Of a stretch of DNA of 64,000 nt, positions 12,720 through 23,649 are shown piece after piece; the stretch's first letter is position 1; each line of letters begins with the position of its first letter. The stretch is from Spirodela intermedia (lineage: Eukaryota > Streptophyta > Magnoliopsida > Alismatales > Araceae). The translations under genes and the position numbers were made by a program. The stretch spans positions 3,358,001 to 3,422,000 of the forward strand of contig LR746269.1 of NCBI GenBank assembly GCA_902729315.2. The letters are read 5' to 3'. Under the pieces are notes generated by a model, which saw only the letters and a program-made list of their open reading frames with translations, had not been told where the DNA came from and did no database searches.

Positions 12720-13440
12720 CACATTTCATTTTTGTGCTTCTTCTGGGTAGAGTGCATGTGTGGACGATGGGCTAGCGCATAAGCCAGTATAGACTAGTCC
12801 AATCGTGTTACTATTGAACACAAATTAAGGCACTAGGGCAGGTGGATATGGGTAGACAAGTACAGGCATAGATGACAATGTTGACTTGTTGACACAGGCA
12901 CTGCCGAGGCCGAAAAGATCTGCCGATCTGCGCTAATGCGAGCACGCTTGATCTTGTAGGGGGGGCCTGGGCACAGTAGGCGTCTGCGGTGCAAGCGCAC
13001 CAGCGAATGACAGCGCAGAGTTTGACGCACGACGAAACTACAGCGCGGGCACCAGAGACGCTGTGGCGTAACCATACAGAGCCATTATGGCGTACAGACG
13101 AGCCGGCAGATCATAATGGACGGGCACGTGTACTAGTGTGGGCCGACCGGTGCTTTTGGTGGTGTAGGAGTAAACGCAGACAGATGCAATTGCAAGTGGG
13201 AGAGCGTGGTCACACATCCAAGTAGCAGTTGGCTACACGTGAATGGTGTGGGGGAACCGTGCATAGGCGAGGGATGTGGCAGAAGTTGCTGATTGTGACG
13301 CACAAATGTCAAGATAACAGGCTGTGTGGGGACGCATTTGGGACCGTGCACGTTTCCATCCAGACGAACAAAGTAAGGACTCAGGGCAGCAGACAAGTAG
13401 ATATGGCCAGGCGGGCGTAGAAATAAAGAAGGGGGGAGAA
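12720..13440. other. GC-rich island of unknown origin
   Basis: A roughly 700-base block with clearly higher GC than both flanks and several short overlapping frames on both strands (60-90 codons), none resembling a known protein. It could be an LTR, a gene fragment or a CpG-rich remnant. Confidence 0.35.
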
Positions 13441-14278
13441 TGGGCTGGTTCTCTTACATCTAACTCTTCATGTTAAGTTGAGAATTTGTCTTCTTCAGTC
13501 ACCTGGAAACTGGTCAATGTCCGGGAGGAAATTAGTGCTGATATAGTATATTTAAATATCATGATCAATATCAAGAAAATTAGATCAAATGAAGAGAATA
13601 AATTAAGGTTGTCAAACAAAAAGAAAAATCTTCGTAAATCTTATTTAAATTGAGATAAATGGCGGGGGCTTAGTATCGTGGTGTCAAAGTCGTGATCACG
13701 CTCTCATCATTTTTGGCTGAGAATCACTAGGGTTTGGTGGTTAATTCAGGAAGCTAATGTACTGGTTGAAGTCAACTTATTTGGTTCTCAATGAATCACT
13801 CCCCAAACGTACCTCCACTACAGTAAAAGGAAGACGCCAACTTGGTAGCCGTCGTTGATGACACAGAGTTAGAGGTCCCATGAGTGAAGTCATAATCCCG
13901 AGGAGGAAATGTTTCTCTCTGAGTATCAATCTCTGTTAAAGAGTCGACAAAAGTCAACTATCGCATAATATTTTTTAATGCCGAACGGCAGTGGACGAAA
14001 CCGTCTGAACGCGATTCGTATCAAAGTCTATGTAGGGTTGACTTAGAATTAACTTGTCATCACGATCCACAAGGCTCTCTCGTATCAAAGTCTATGTAGG
14101 CCATTCAAGTCGTTTCGGACGAGGCCCAGTCTCTACAGCATGAGGTACATGGAAGTATGTCAAAGGATTGGTAGGTTCAGAAAGAATTCTGTGCCCCAAA
14201 CGAATATAGGTATCCGGCATTACATCGGCCACTGACGACGACTGCATTGAATACAAATGGCCATAATGGTCCATCAAC
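13441..14278. other. Downstream flank of polyphenol oxidase with a 21-bp direct repeat
   Basis: The 3' flank of the minus-strand polyphenol oxidase gene. It holds an exact 21-base direct repeat, tcgtatcaaagtctatgtagg, at 14016-14036 and 14080-14100. A 78-codon frame at 14092-14328 overlaps the oxidase end in another frame and is not convincing. No polyadenylation signal was assigned with confidence. Confidence 0.5.
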
Positions 14279-16018
14279 TCATCTAAGTAATTCAATCCGG
14301 ATCCCGTCGACCATAATGTTCGCTCCACTACCGGCCCTCGGCACCAATGATACCCACACGTTCTCGTCCCGATCGGCTTTGAGGTCCTCCAGTAGCTCCG
14401 AGATTCCCAGCTTCAGAGTTGACTTCCTCCACGCGGCGGACAGTCTGTCCTCACCCACCCTCCTCGCTCCCCGCGGCGTGTTGACGAACGTTCCAGCGAA
14501 CTCCCTTGCAAGCGGTCCCGCCTTCTTCTCATCAGCAACGAGATTGACGAACACATCAAACTTGGCGTACACGTCGCCCAGCACGTGAATGCCGTACACC
14601 ACCAATATCTCTTCTTCCTCCCCTTTCTCTGCCTGTGCTCCGTGCCTCCTCGGCCTCTGCACTCTGGCTCTGACTGTGGCGCCAAGTGCTTGTTCTTCAT
14701 TGTTGAAATACGTGGTTTGCCCATCGGGATTCCCCGACGCGAGCAACGTGCTCCATTCGTCTTTCTTCTTCAGAATATTGCGCGCGACCTCTGGTGGGAC
14801 CGCCGGCTTTGGACGGGCGTTGAGCCACGGCAGGTCGATATTTTCATATGCATACCCGAGCTTCGCAGGGTCGAGGCAGTCACGCACCTTGATCCTGACG
14901 AAGCGAAGGTTCTCATCATAGAAAGTGAATGAGGTGTCGAGCCAGGATGACTCTGTAAAATCCGGCGCGGCCGAATCCATTATCTTTCGCCACACCGTCC
15001 ACAGACGATCGATGTTGGCGTGGTGGGCGTAGAAGGCGGGGTCACGGGCGGCGGTGTAGAAGGCACCCATATACTCTCTTTCCGGGTTGAGGCCATTTCC
15101 GACCCACTCGTGTACGGTATTGTGTGGCGCATCTTCGATCGTCCCTGGTCCATCGCAACCTCCCTCAGCGCCGGCAGTAAGCTTGCACCCCATGAAGAGC
15201 TCCGCCTTCCTGGCACCTGACACCATCTGGTGGTACATGAATGCCAAGTTCACGGCCATCTGCTCCTCAGGTTTCCTTCCGGTCTCCTCCCTTTGGTAGT
15301 TAAGGTCGGCAACATGGGGCGGCAGATGGCCTGGCTCGCGTTGCGTGCTGTTGAAAGCCCCCCTGGTGTAGAACTCCGGCATCACCATCCCCTCCGGATT
15401 ATCCCAACTCCAATACGGTAGAGCAAATGTGTCGTCGCCGATGAGCTTCCCGAGGATACGTTCATGAAAGTACAGGAAAGCCCGGTGCCAAGGGAAAAAG
15501 AACCATGACCTGTGGATCTTGAAAAGAGACGTCGAGTTCACTTGATTGTAGGAGCCGGTGCAGTAGAGGCAGTGGTTGTTGGCCTGGCGGAGGAAGCTGT
15601 GAGGATGATCTGAAGGGAGGGATTTCATGATGGCCACCGCCTTCTCATACTTGGCGACGTAATCGCTGTCGAGGAGATGAGCCGGGCGGCGCACACGGAG
15701 AGGGGATGGAGCAATCTCTGGTAGTTGAAACTCCACCACAATCTGATCTGCGTCCCTCCTAGGTGGGCAGCAGTAAGTCGGGCGATCGGCGTCGGTTAAC
15801 GACGCGTGGCAAGCGGATAGATTTGCAGCTAGAGGTCTGTTATCATGGTTGTCGCCGGCGACGGAAGGCCCCCGCCCAACTCCATTCACCGTCTGAAGAA
15901 GGTATCCTATCCGCGGGCAGTAGCCAATCAGGTCTCGCAGGTCGCCAGAGAACCAGTTCGCCGTGATGAGGATAGCTAGGAGGAGCGCGGCAGCCACCAA
16001 GTGCACCCGTTGGCCCAT
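14279..16018 (-). CDS. PPO: Polyphenol oxidase (catechol oxidase/tyrosinase type), single exon
   Basis: A type-3 dicopper enzyme that oxidises o-diphenols (and often monophenols) to quinones in browning and defence. The 579-residue frame is complete. Copper site A ligands are His149 (NNHC, with Cys153 for the thioether bridge), His169 and His178 in IHRSWFFFPWHRAF. Copper site B has His299 and His303 (HNTVHEWVGN) and the His pair at 332-333 in YAHHANIDRLW. The C-terminal domains follow: DWL (as DLPWL, 395-399) and KFDV (486-489). The Cys-rich start of the mature domain (YCCPP, 82-86) is present. Instead of a plastid transit peptide with a twin-Arg thylakoid signal, the first 22 residues form a hydrophobic membrane anchor or signal (LVAAALLLAILITA), pointing to the secretory route. 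That is unusual for the family and needs testing. The ATG lies about 40 bases after a TATA motif. Confidence 0.95.
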   Translation of the reverse strand: MGQRVHLVAAALLLAILITANWFSGDLRDLIGYCPRIGYLLQTVNGVGRGPSVAGDNHDNRPLAANLSACHASLTDADRPTYCCPPRRDADQIVVEFQLPEIAPSPLRVRRPAHLLDSDYVAKYEKAVAIMKSLPSDHPHSFLRQANNHCLYCTGSYNQVNSTSLFKIHRSWFFFPWHRAFLYFHERILGKLIGDDTFALPYWSWDNPEGMVMPEFYTRGAFNSTQREPGHLPPHVADLNYQREETGRKPEEQMAVNLAFMYHQMVSGARKAELFMGCKLTAGAEGGCDGPGTIEDAPHNTVHEWVGNGLNPEREYMGAFYTAARDPAFYAHHANIDRLWTVWRKIMDSAAPDFTESSWLDTSFTFYDENLRFVRIKVRDCLDPAKLGYAYENIDLPWLNARPKPAVPPEVARNILKKKDEWSTLLASGNPDGQTTYFNNEEQALGATVRARVQRPRRHGAQAEKGEEEEILVVYGIHVLGDVYAKFDVFVNLVADEKKAGPLAREFAGTFVNTPRGARRVGEDRLSAAWRKSTLKLGISELLEDLKADRDENVWVSLVPRAGSGANIMVDGIRIELLR

Positions 16019-16054
16019 GGCGGTGGATTAACTCTGAGCAGAGGGAAGCCTCTC

Positions 16055-16064
16055 CCTTATATGG
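16055..16064 (-). promoter_or_regulatory. TATA motif of the oxidase gene within a perfect CArG box
   Basis: CCTTATATGG is a perfect CC(A/T)6GG box. Read on the minus strand it includes TATAAG, 37-46 bases before the ATG of the oxidase, a short but workable TATA position. A second identical box lies at 16322. Confidence 0.5.
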
Positions 16065-16321
16065 GCATCGGCGGTTTCAAGATGGCCACAGGTATGGACG
16101 AGTTCATCGTCGCCTGCCCCAAATATCAGCATCATTGAAGGGCCATTTTTCTGACCGAACTGTAATACCAAATATTTCAGGAAACCCGTCTATATGAGCA
16201 CGTGTCTTTCGGCCTATGTCACGCTATTGAAGGGTCAATGTCTTTCTACTTAATTACAGTGGCTTTCGTTCTCGTCTTGAAACGCCGATTTTCCACGTGG
16301 CCAGTTGTTCAGTCGACTTTC

Positions 16322-16331
16322 CCTTATATGG
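16322..16331 (-). promoter_or_regulatory. Second perfect CArG box upstream of polyphenol oxidase
   Basis: An identical CCTTATATGG within a repeated cccttatatgggc, about 300 bases upstream of the ATG. Just further upstream a 15-base unit, acgttcccatataaa, occurs twice (about 16357 and 16389). MADS-domain binding is possible in principle but unproven. Confidence 0.35.
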
Positions 16332-16404
16332 GCTTTCATTTTGTTTTTTACTGACGTTCCCATATAAAATAAGAGTATTATTATCTCACGTTCCCATATA
16401 AAAA

Positions 16405-17375
16405 TCCAACTCGACAGCTGCAGCGCCGAATGAATGGCTGAGCATCTTCATTGACCATACCGTCGACGAATAGCTTCGCCGATTTCTAATGGCATGCCCC
16501 GAGAAACCTGAACGGAACCGACAAATTCTCGCCTCAACTTGATATCAGAAAATACGCGGGCAGAGTCAGTCAAGCGGCGCGTGCACAAAGAATCAGGCGA
16601 TTGTCGACCCGTGCTCCATGAGGTACCCCCATCCGCGGCACCGACGTTAGTCATCTGCCACCGTCCTCCCGCTGGAAGCCGCCACTCGGGTAAGGCCCCC
16701 TCACGAGAACAACGTGGTGGACCGACCACGCGGAGGGTTTACGCGCAACAAGAACAGATAGTACCCATTAGAATAGGGCCATATATTAATAAAATGTCTG
16801 TAGAGTCAAATGAAAATTACGTCTTACAGCTGTAAATGGACCCACTAGTTATTTGGCAGGTTTCTAGCTATCAGCTATGGAAATTCATACTTATGTCACA
16901 ACTATGCTAGAAGGGACAAAAAGTGTGATTATGCATTAAAACTCGATGTTATTGATTATAAGTTGGGATTAGAATTTTCGGAATAGCATTCATACTTGTC
17001 AGTCCAAATCTCATTTATTTATTCAATGCAAGAGGTCATCTTTAGAAGGAGAATTAATATTTGACAATAAAGCAATGTTATAGATAATGTAATGATCATC
17101 ATGTTGAGTTCTCTCAAGTGAATAGTGGGTGAATTCATACATGCTCCAGTCCTTATTGTGGTCTCTTCTATCAAATTTCTCTTTCATCTTGATTAAGACA
17201 AGGATTGCTCCAAATCTATGAGAATGAAAGAACTCAAAATTACACCTAAATTTACAGCTTTATTAGACTTGAAAAAAAAAATTATAAAGTTGATTCTACT
17301 AATATGCCATGAGCTTGGCAACATATTTTACCATTTTAGATACTTAAATAGACATCTAAGAATTAGATAGATGCT
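16405..17375. other. Intergenic, no gene recognised
   Basis: The part 16430-16760 is GC-rich with overlapping frames of 93 and 98 codons on opposite strands, neither resembling a known protein. The rest is AT-rich. Confidence 0.4.
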
Positions 17376-19262
17376 TGATAAGTCTTCATTATCATGAGTT
17401 AATAATTAATAAATGATATATTTTTAGTCTTGATTTATGATAAATAAATTTATATTTATGTTAAATTGAGAGAAGTAGTTTTTAGTTAATTAACATGATT
17501 TTATGTGAATTTATATAATTTTAAAATATTTTTTGAGATAAATAAAGAAAAATAAAATAAAATAAAAAGATAGAAAAAGGGGGAGAATTTGTCAGCCAAC
17601 TAGGCCCACAAGTGGGTCGGAAGCACAATCAAGTGGAGCTGTGAGCAAGGGCTCAAGTGGCTAAGGATGGACTGATAGGGGGCATATGTGCGTCACTCTC
17701 CTTCTATGTCATCGGTGGCCAATCAAGCATAAGGTAAAGAGTGGTCGTACATATGCAAGAAAAAGATTCATTGATTCCTAAATCTCATATTACTATATAT
17801 TTATCTCAAAAATTCATGTATAATCGATGTGGGATTAAACCTTGGTCACATTTTCTTTGAATGATTTTATAATTTTTTACCTCAAATACTCTTTATTCAT
17901 TAGAAAGAGGTACCCTAATGATGTCACTTTATAAGAGTATTTTTATACTTATCTCACTCTCTCTCACAATGACCGATGAGAATTTTGAATTCTATTAAAG
18001 CCAAAACTCATATTTTATCTAACTAGATTGTGATTTTTCTGTAGATCATTAATGATGGATTAAGTTGTCAAAATTACTCAATCATTAATAAAAATTTCAT
18101 CAAAGTAATTTGTAGAACATCATTACTAAAATTATTGAATGATTTATGATAAAAGGATCATGAATCTATCAAGTAAAACATCTCCAATTGATCAACAAAT
18201 AAATCGTCATTGAAAAGAGGATAATCTATTAAGAGACGAGTTGTCACCTCTTGAGAGCATACTAGTTGTGATGAAGAGCCTCATCTTGGTGTGCAGACTT
18301 GAAAATGAACCTCCCTAAGATGTGCTCCACTACCATCCAACTCATCTTCATTAAGTGATAGTCATTGGAGAGTCATAAAGTCACTATTTTTTCGTTCTAA
18401 CAAATGATAGTTGCAAATATAATTCAATGACTTATTTCATTAATCTTTAGACTTCAAGAGAAGATCTAAATATTACCTATATCATTTTTGTCCAACAATA
18501 GCCTTTGTGGTCGTAGACACTATATGACAATTTTTTTGAATGCTCAAGATTTTGACAGATTATCGATGCATCACTACTGCGATATTGAAAACTCTATTTT
18601 ATTATTTTTTAATTAGTTTAACTTTCACCATCATTTTTTTGACTTCAAAACAAAATCCAACAAATACTCAAGTCATCCATGTCCAAGAATAACCTTTGAG
18701 GTTGTGGACATTATTCGGTGATCTTTCTAACACATAGAATTTCAATGATCACTATCGTGAGGCCAAAACTCTATATTGCTTATTTACAACTTAAGTTTTA
18801 CTCTATTTAGTGTTAATTTATGTTATGTCAAGTTGTTAAACTATTCTTTATTCAATTACAATTCTTCTAGTTTTTAAATATCTTAATTTGACTAATTAAA
18901 TCATATGTAATCACTTACATAAGAATTGTCAAATAAAAATTTATTTTCATATGATTCATATTCATCATGCATTAACATCATCCTAACATCTGCACCCTTA
19001 TTTCCCTTTTTTGTAAATTTTAAATATAATTTATTTTTATTTTTTAGTCTAAAATTTATAAAAAATCATATTCTTTGTAAAAAATTCTAAAATATTACCT
19101 ACTATTATATTATATCCTTATGATTAGCCAGAAAATATTTATTATTTTTAAATTTTTTATTAAATTATAATTAATATATTTATTTAAAAATTATAAATAT
19201 CTAAAAATTAGTATCTTTTAGTTTTCTAAATTTTAAATTTACATGATTTATTATACAATGTC
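17376..19262 (+). repeat. Diverged, uninterrupted LTR of family A
   Basis: It starts TGATAAGTCTTCATTATCATG at 17376 and runs collinearly with the LTR at 2711-4250 (reversed) to a diverged 3' end near 19262 (ttattatacaatgtct). About 1.9 kb. The extra length is partly explained by an internal tandem duplication: the stretch about 18485-18610 (ccaacaatagcctttg..., ending near gatattgaaaactcta) recurs at about 18675-18800. No primer site or coding sequence follows, so it is likely a solo LTR. It is the most diverged copy. Confidence 0.7.
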
Positions 19263-22200
19263 TACCATTATGGCCAACAAAATTATCACTTGTCAATTGA
19301 CTAGGAGTTATCATATTTCATATTTTTTGGATGATATTAGGTTATCTATCACATCTAGAAGATGGAAACTATACTTTATAGTGAAAGTGTTAATTCCAAG
19401 AGTATGTGAGAAAAATATTTTAAAATAAGTATGATGTCTATGATATGTCATAGTGACCATATTAAGTTTAAATAATCCTATAAAGAAATCATTTTCAATT
19501 GGGCGATTTTATTTGAACATATATGCAACCCTTTACTAAGCCTAATTGAATGTATGCATCATACTTGTATGAAAACATTAATATAGTGTTGCAAAGGGAG
19601 ATTTAAATTTCTATCATTGAGTCTCCTTCTTGGTTGCAAATGAGGATAATACCCAATTAAATGTTAGTGAAATACATGATCAAAACTTAAATCAAACCAA
19701 CACCTCTACTACTTGACTGAAAACATAATATTTGAGGATTCTCTATTTGCTAAAGGCAAAGAAATGAAGTTAGAAGTAGACAAAAAATAAAGGTAGCAAA
19801 TTGGTTAACTAAGTGATTGAATAATTGAAGTATGAGATGTGTATAATTAGTGAGGAGGGATTAGATCCCTTTAACCTATTTAGTTGTTGATTTCAACAAT
19901 GGAAAAGAAGTATTTTTGAAAATTTACAAAACATGTAATCAAACTAATTTCTATCTATTATGCTATGAAGTAGGATTATTTTGAAATTTACTTTGGTGAA
20001 AAAGATCATAAGAAATAATTAAGTTTTATAGTTAGGAAGATGTTTTTTTAAAATTTACATCTTGAGTATGATTTGAAGTACTGAAGGAATCATTTGAAAT
20101 TACTCCTCAAAGTACAGTGATTTTTAAACTCGAACAAAGGGATTTTTCTCTAACATACCACATTTAATAGTTTAGAAACTATATACAGCTTTGAAATCTA
20201 ACAATTGGGCTACACGTAAATATCCAATGACCTACCGTTGAAGTCATCTATTTAAATAATCAATCCACCCTCTTTATATCATCTACAGTGAATAAAGCTC
20301 TATACAAATCCTTGATCATTACAGACCATTGACTAGCATATACTGAAGAATAATGATGTTTGAAGCTTTTAAACATTGTTCAAACACTTTATTGTCATCG
20401 ATTTTTGTCACTTTTATTGTTTCAACAAAAGTGTATCTCTACAATGAAAACCAGTTGGGATTAGCCAAATAGTTTCATGAAGCTACTGTTGATGTTGAAA
20501 GTTGAGAAACTAGAATGTAACGTTTTATATGATCTGTGATAAGAGAGAGCAATGGAGATCTGGAAATAGTGAATGTAGGCTAAAGCAAAACAATTTGAAA
20601 AAATCATACTTTTATGTCATTTTCCACTGTTGTGTTTTGAACTTCTGCCAAAATCATTCAAATCTTATTTAGAAAAATTAACAGCAATTACCTCAGTCCT
20701 CCTCGTATTATAGCTTAGCCTCCTTGGTGATCACTTGACAACCGGCAAAATGTGCTGGCTCTAAGTTGTTGATAAGTGTCGTAGTTGGCTTTGTAAAGCT
20801 GCAAATCCATTTTGAGTGTAATAATGTTGTAAAAGCTATTTGAAGCGCCCACAGATGTGACTTTTGCTCGTAAGATTTTAGGGACAACTAAGGTCGATCC
20901 AGAGACGTTAGTTATATCTGATCACCCAAGGCGGTGGGGATATCGAATCTCCCAACTCAATACGGGATTAGATTCCTTCGAGGCCGCCATCGAATACTGG
21001 TAATAATATCGGCGAAAGAACATTCTCGCGTGATTCCAGACACGCCGAGGTTCCACCTGTTCTTGGACTGTCAGAAAGGACCAAGGGATGCGAAAAGCAC
21101 CCGGGATTTAACGTAAGCCGATCGTGACTCTTTAACATGCGAATTTGTGGCACCTTCGTAGACATGAGATCTCCCCCTCTTCGGAATGGTTGGAGAGAGC
21201 CCTGCTTTCTCTTGGTCGCCGCTGGAAACTACCACACTTCCAGATAGACTAACTGAGCCCTACCTTCCGTGATTTCAGCCGCAAGCTTGATAAATATATC
21301 TCTATATATGTAATTAGATTTTCTCTCAGACACACGGACGAAGCAGTACCGGCCTCCACGGAGGAAACCAACGGGTGGCGGATAATTAGCATTTAATGAA
21401 GGAGATAATCAGCTGGTTTCGGCAGAACAGGATGACTCCAACTGGGTTTTCTACGAATAATTTCCGTGTCTTGCTAACTGATTGCAGGAATGTAACATAT
21501 AATGAGAAAATACATTACTTAAGAAAAGCATGAGAAAAAAAAATGATACCACATAAGTTCTCCACGTAAATCATGAATTCTCCTGAGAACGTACCAAAAA
21601 GACACTGGTAGGAATCTAATATCAACTAAGAAAACATAGAAACAGATATGCAATGAGGAACAAAATGATGACAGCTGAGTTGTCTACACTCAATTCACGC
21701 ATTTATTTATGATGTTCAGAGAAGTAGATGGAGTCCCAAGTAGCAATGACATCTGGAGCGCATCATTTGTTTCCATGGCCACTACAAAAGGGCAATTTAA
21801 GATTTACAAGTAGATGAAAAAAAATCCACTCGATGTGAGCCGTCAGTAAGATAATGTGCATCTATTCTCTCTCATTCATACACCTCATTGGACATTTTGT
21901 CTGAAAAGCTGGTACAAATTAGTTCCTTTTCCATGCAATGTCGCATGTCTTGCACAGCCCTATTAGCACGTCCTACACTACAACATTCCTTCCACATACC
22001 ATTTCACACATCCCAACCCCATGCTACTCTTTCGCTATATCTTTCCCTTCCTTTGCCACTCTCATTCCTGTGCATGTCTCCATTTTCTATGTTCTTGTCC
22101 ACTCACAACATCAAATCCACAAAGACTGATCCAATTTGAATAAAGGTCATAACAACGTCAAAAATAGTTGGAAACACACTGAAGCTTGTTACACGACTCT

Positions 22201-23649
22201 AAACTTCCATATGCTCTTGCAAACATTAATACAGAACAGCAAAGTATGAGAATGAATATCAGCAAACATTTATTTACATGTTCGTGACTTGTCCTACCCC
22301 TATGCAACGATGTCTCTATGAGAGAATTGTAAGGCTTAAAAAATTGGCAATATAGACTCAAGAACTAAAATAAGTTAACCACATAAAGCCATCATAACCG
22401 ACAATGGTCTCAGTTGAAAGTTTCACTCAACATTTCCAAAAGGCAATTCAAACAATATGGCTCTTTCATTTTGAGGAACAGCCCAAGTAAGCTGATACAA
22501 TATGTACACACTTATTGGCAGTACTTCATTGTTTCTTCAATCTTGATTTTAGTTTAATACAAGTTGGGGAATCTTGGGTTTGCTTCGTAGCTCATAGATT
22601 CTTCATTCACGACCTCTACCTTTTTCACACAGTCAGGAGACAGTAAACTAACATGCAGGCTCAAGACTCAAGAGAATTCACCTGACGAAGACTGAGGGTA
22701 AACTTGCTACATAGGAAAAAGGCATCACCGTATCCCTCCACTATATTTCCACGCATAGGTGGTCGTTTTAAGATTAGCCTTTTCTCTTCGATTCCTAACC
22801 ATACAAACAAAAAGTCTGTCATGTTCAGTAGGGAAATCCAACGGTTGATGTTGCATTCCTGGAAGGGCAGGAACAACTTTCTCCATTTTGACACCAAATG
22901 GTACCCAGAAGTTCAAAACTTGAGAGGCCTCATCAAATAATGGCAAGTCTCAGAAGTATTGGAATGTTTCTGATTTTTGAGAATTGATCTTTGAATGCGG
23001 CAAGCTCAATCATTTCCAGTTGAATATGAACCAATCTCACACTTCCAATCCTCCAACATCGGTATTGTATGTGAACAATTTTCCAGTCCATGTTATATGC
23101 TGCTTGGATGCTGAAGAATTCAAATTAAGACCACATTTTTTCTACTATGGACCATTTCCGTCAATCTTTTGAACCTCCAATGGATCTTTCTCACAGTAAA
23201 CTAAAGATCCTTGTGTTTGAAATGGTCTAATGCACTTGTTTCTACTCCCTAAGTTATTCCCAGGTAAAAAACACAAGTCTACCTTGGATAAAACGTTACC
23301 ATGACAAATTCTACCAACATTCATCACATTGGATTCCTTTCAAGAGCACTTCAGATGAATGCAGTCATATCCTCCAAACAGCTTCGTAAATAACCTGAGT
23401 TAGTTTTCCGACAGACAAGCATTTTATTGATCGTTTAGCGATGCGATCAACTACTTGCACAGGTGGGAACAGAAGTGTCTTAAACTAATCGATGTGTCTT
23501 GATGTTACATCATTTGTGGACAAAATACTGTCAAAAGAGATTTTTCAACAATTGACTAAAATCTGCTAGGATGGTTTATGTATTAGCGTCCCGAATATTT
23601 ATCCTCAAATTTAGCAAGAAACTAGGATAAGCATCAATATCCTAGAAAT
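19263..23649. other. Long intergenic region downstream of MraY, nothing recognised
   Basis: About 4.4 kb, AT-rich with a GC-richer patch at 20900-21370. No open frame exceeds about 83 codons and none resembles a known family. The part nearest 23649 probably includes the 3' untranslated region of the MraY-like gene. Confidence 0.45.

Noticed and set aside
14092-14328. A 78-codon frame overlapping the oxidase end
   Set aside because: Different frame from the oxidase, crosses its stop, and has no known relative.
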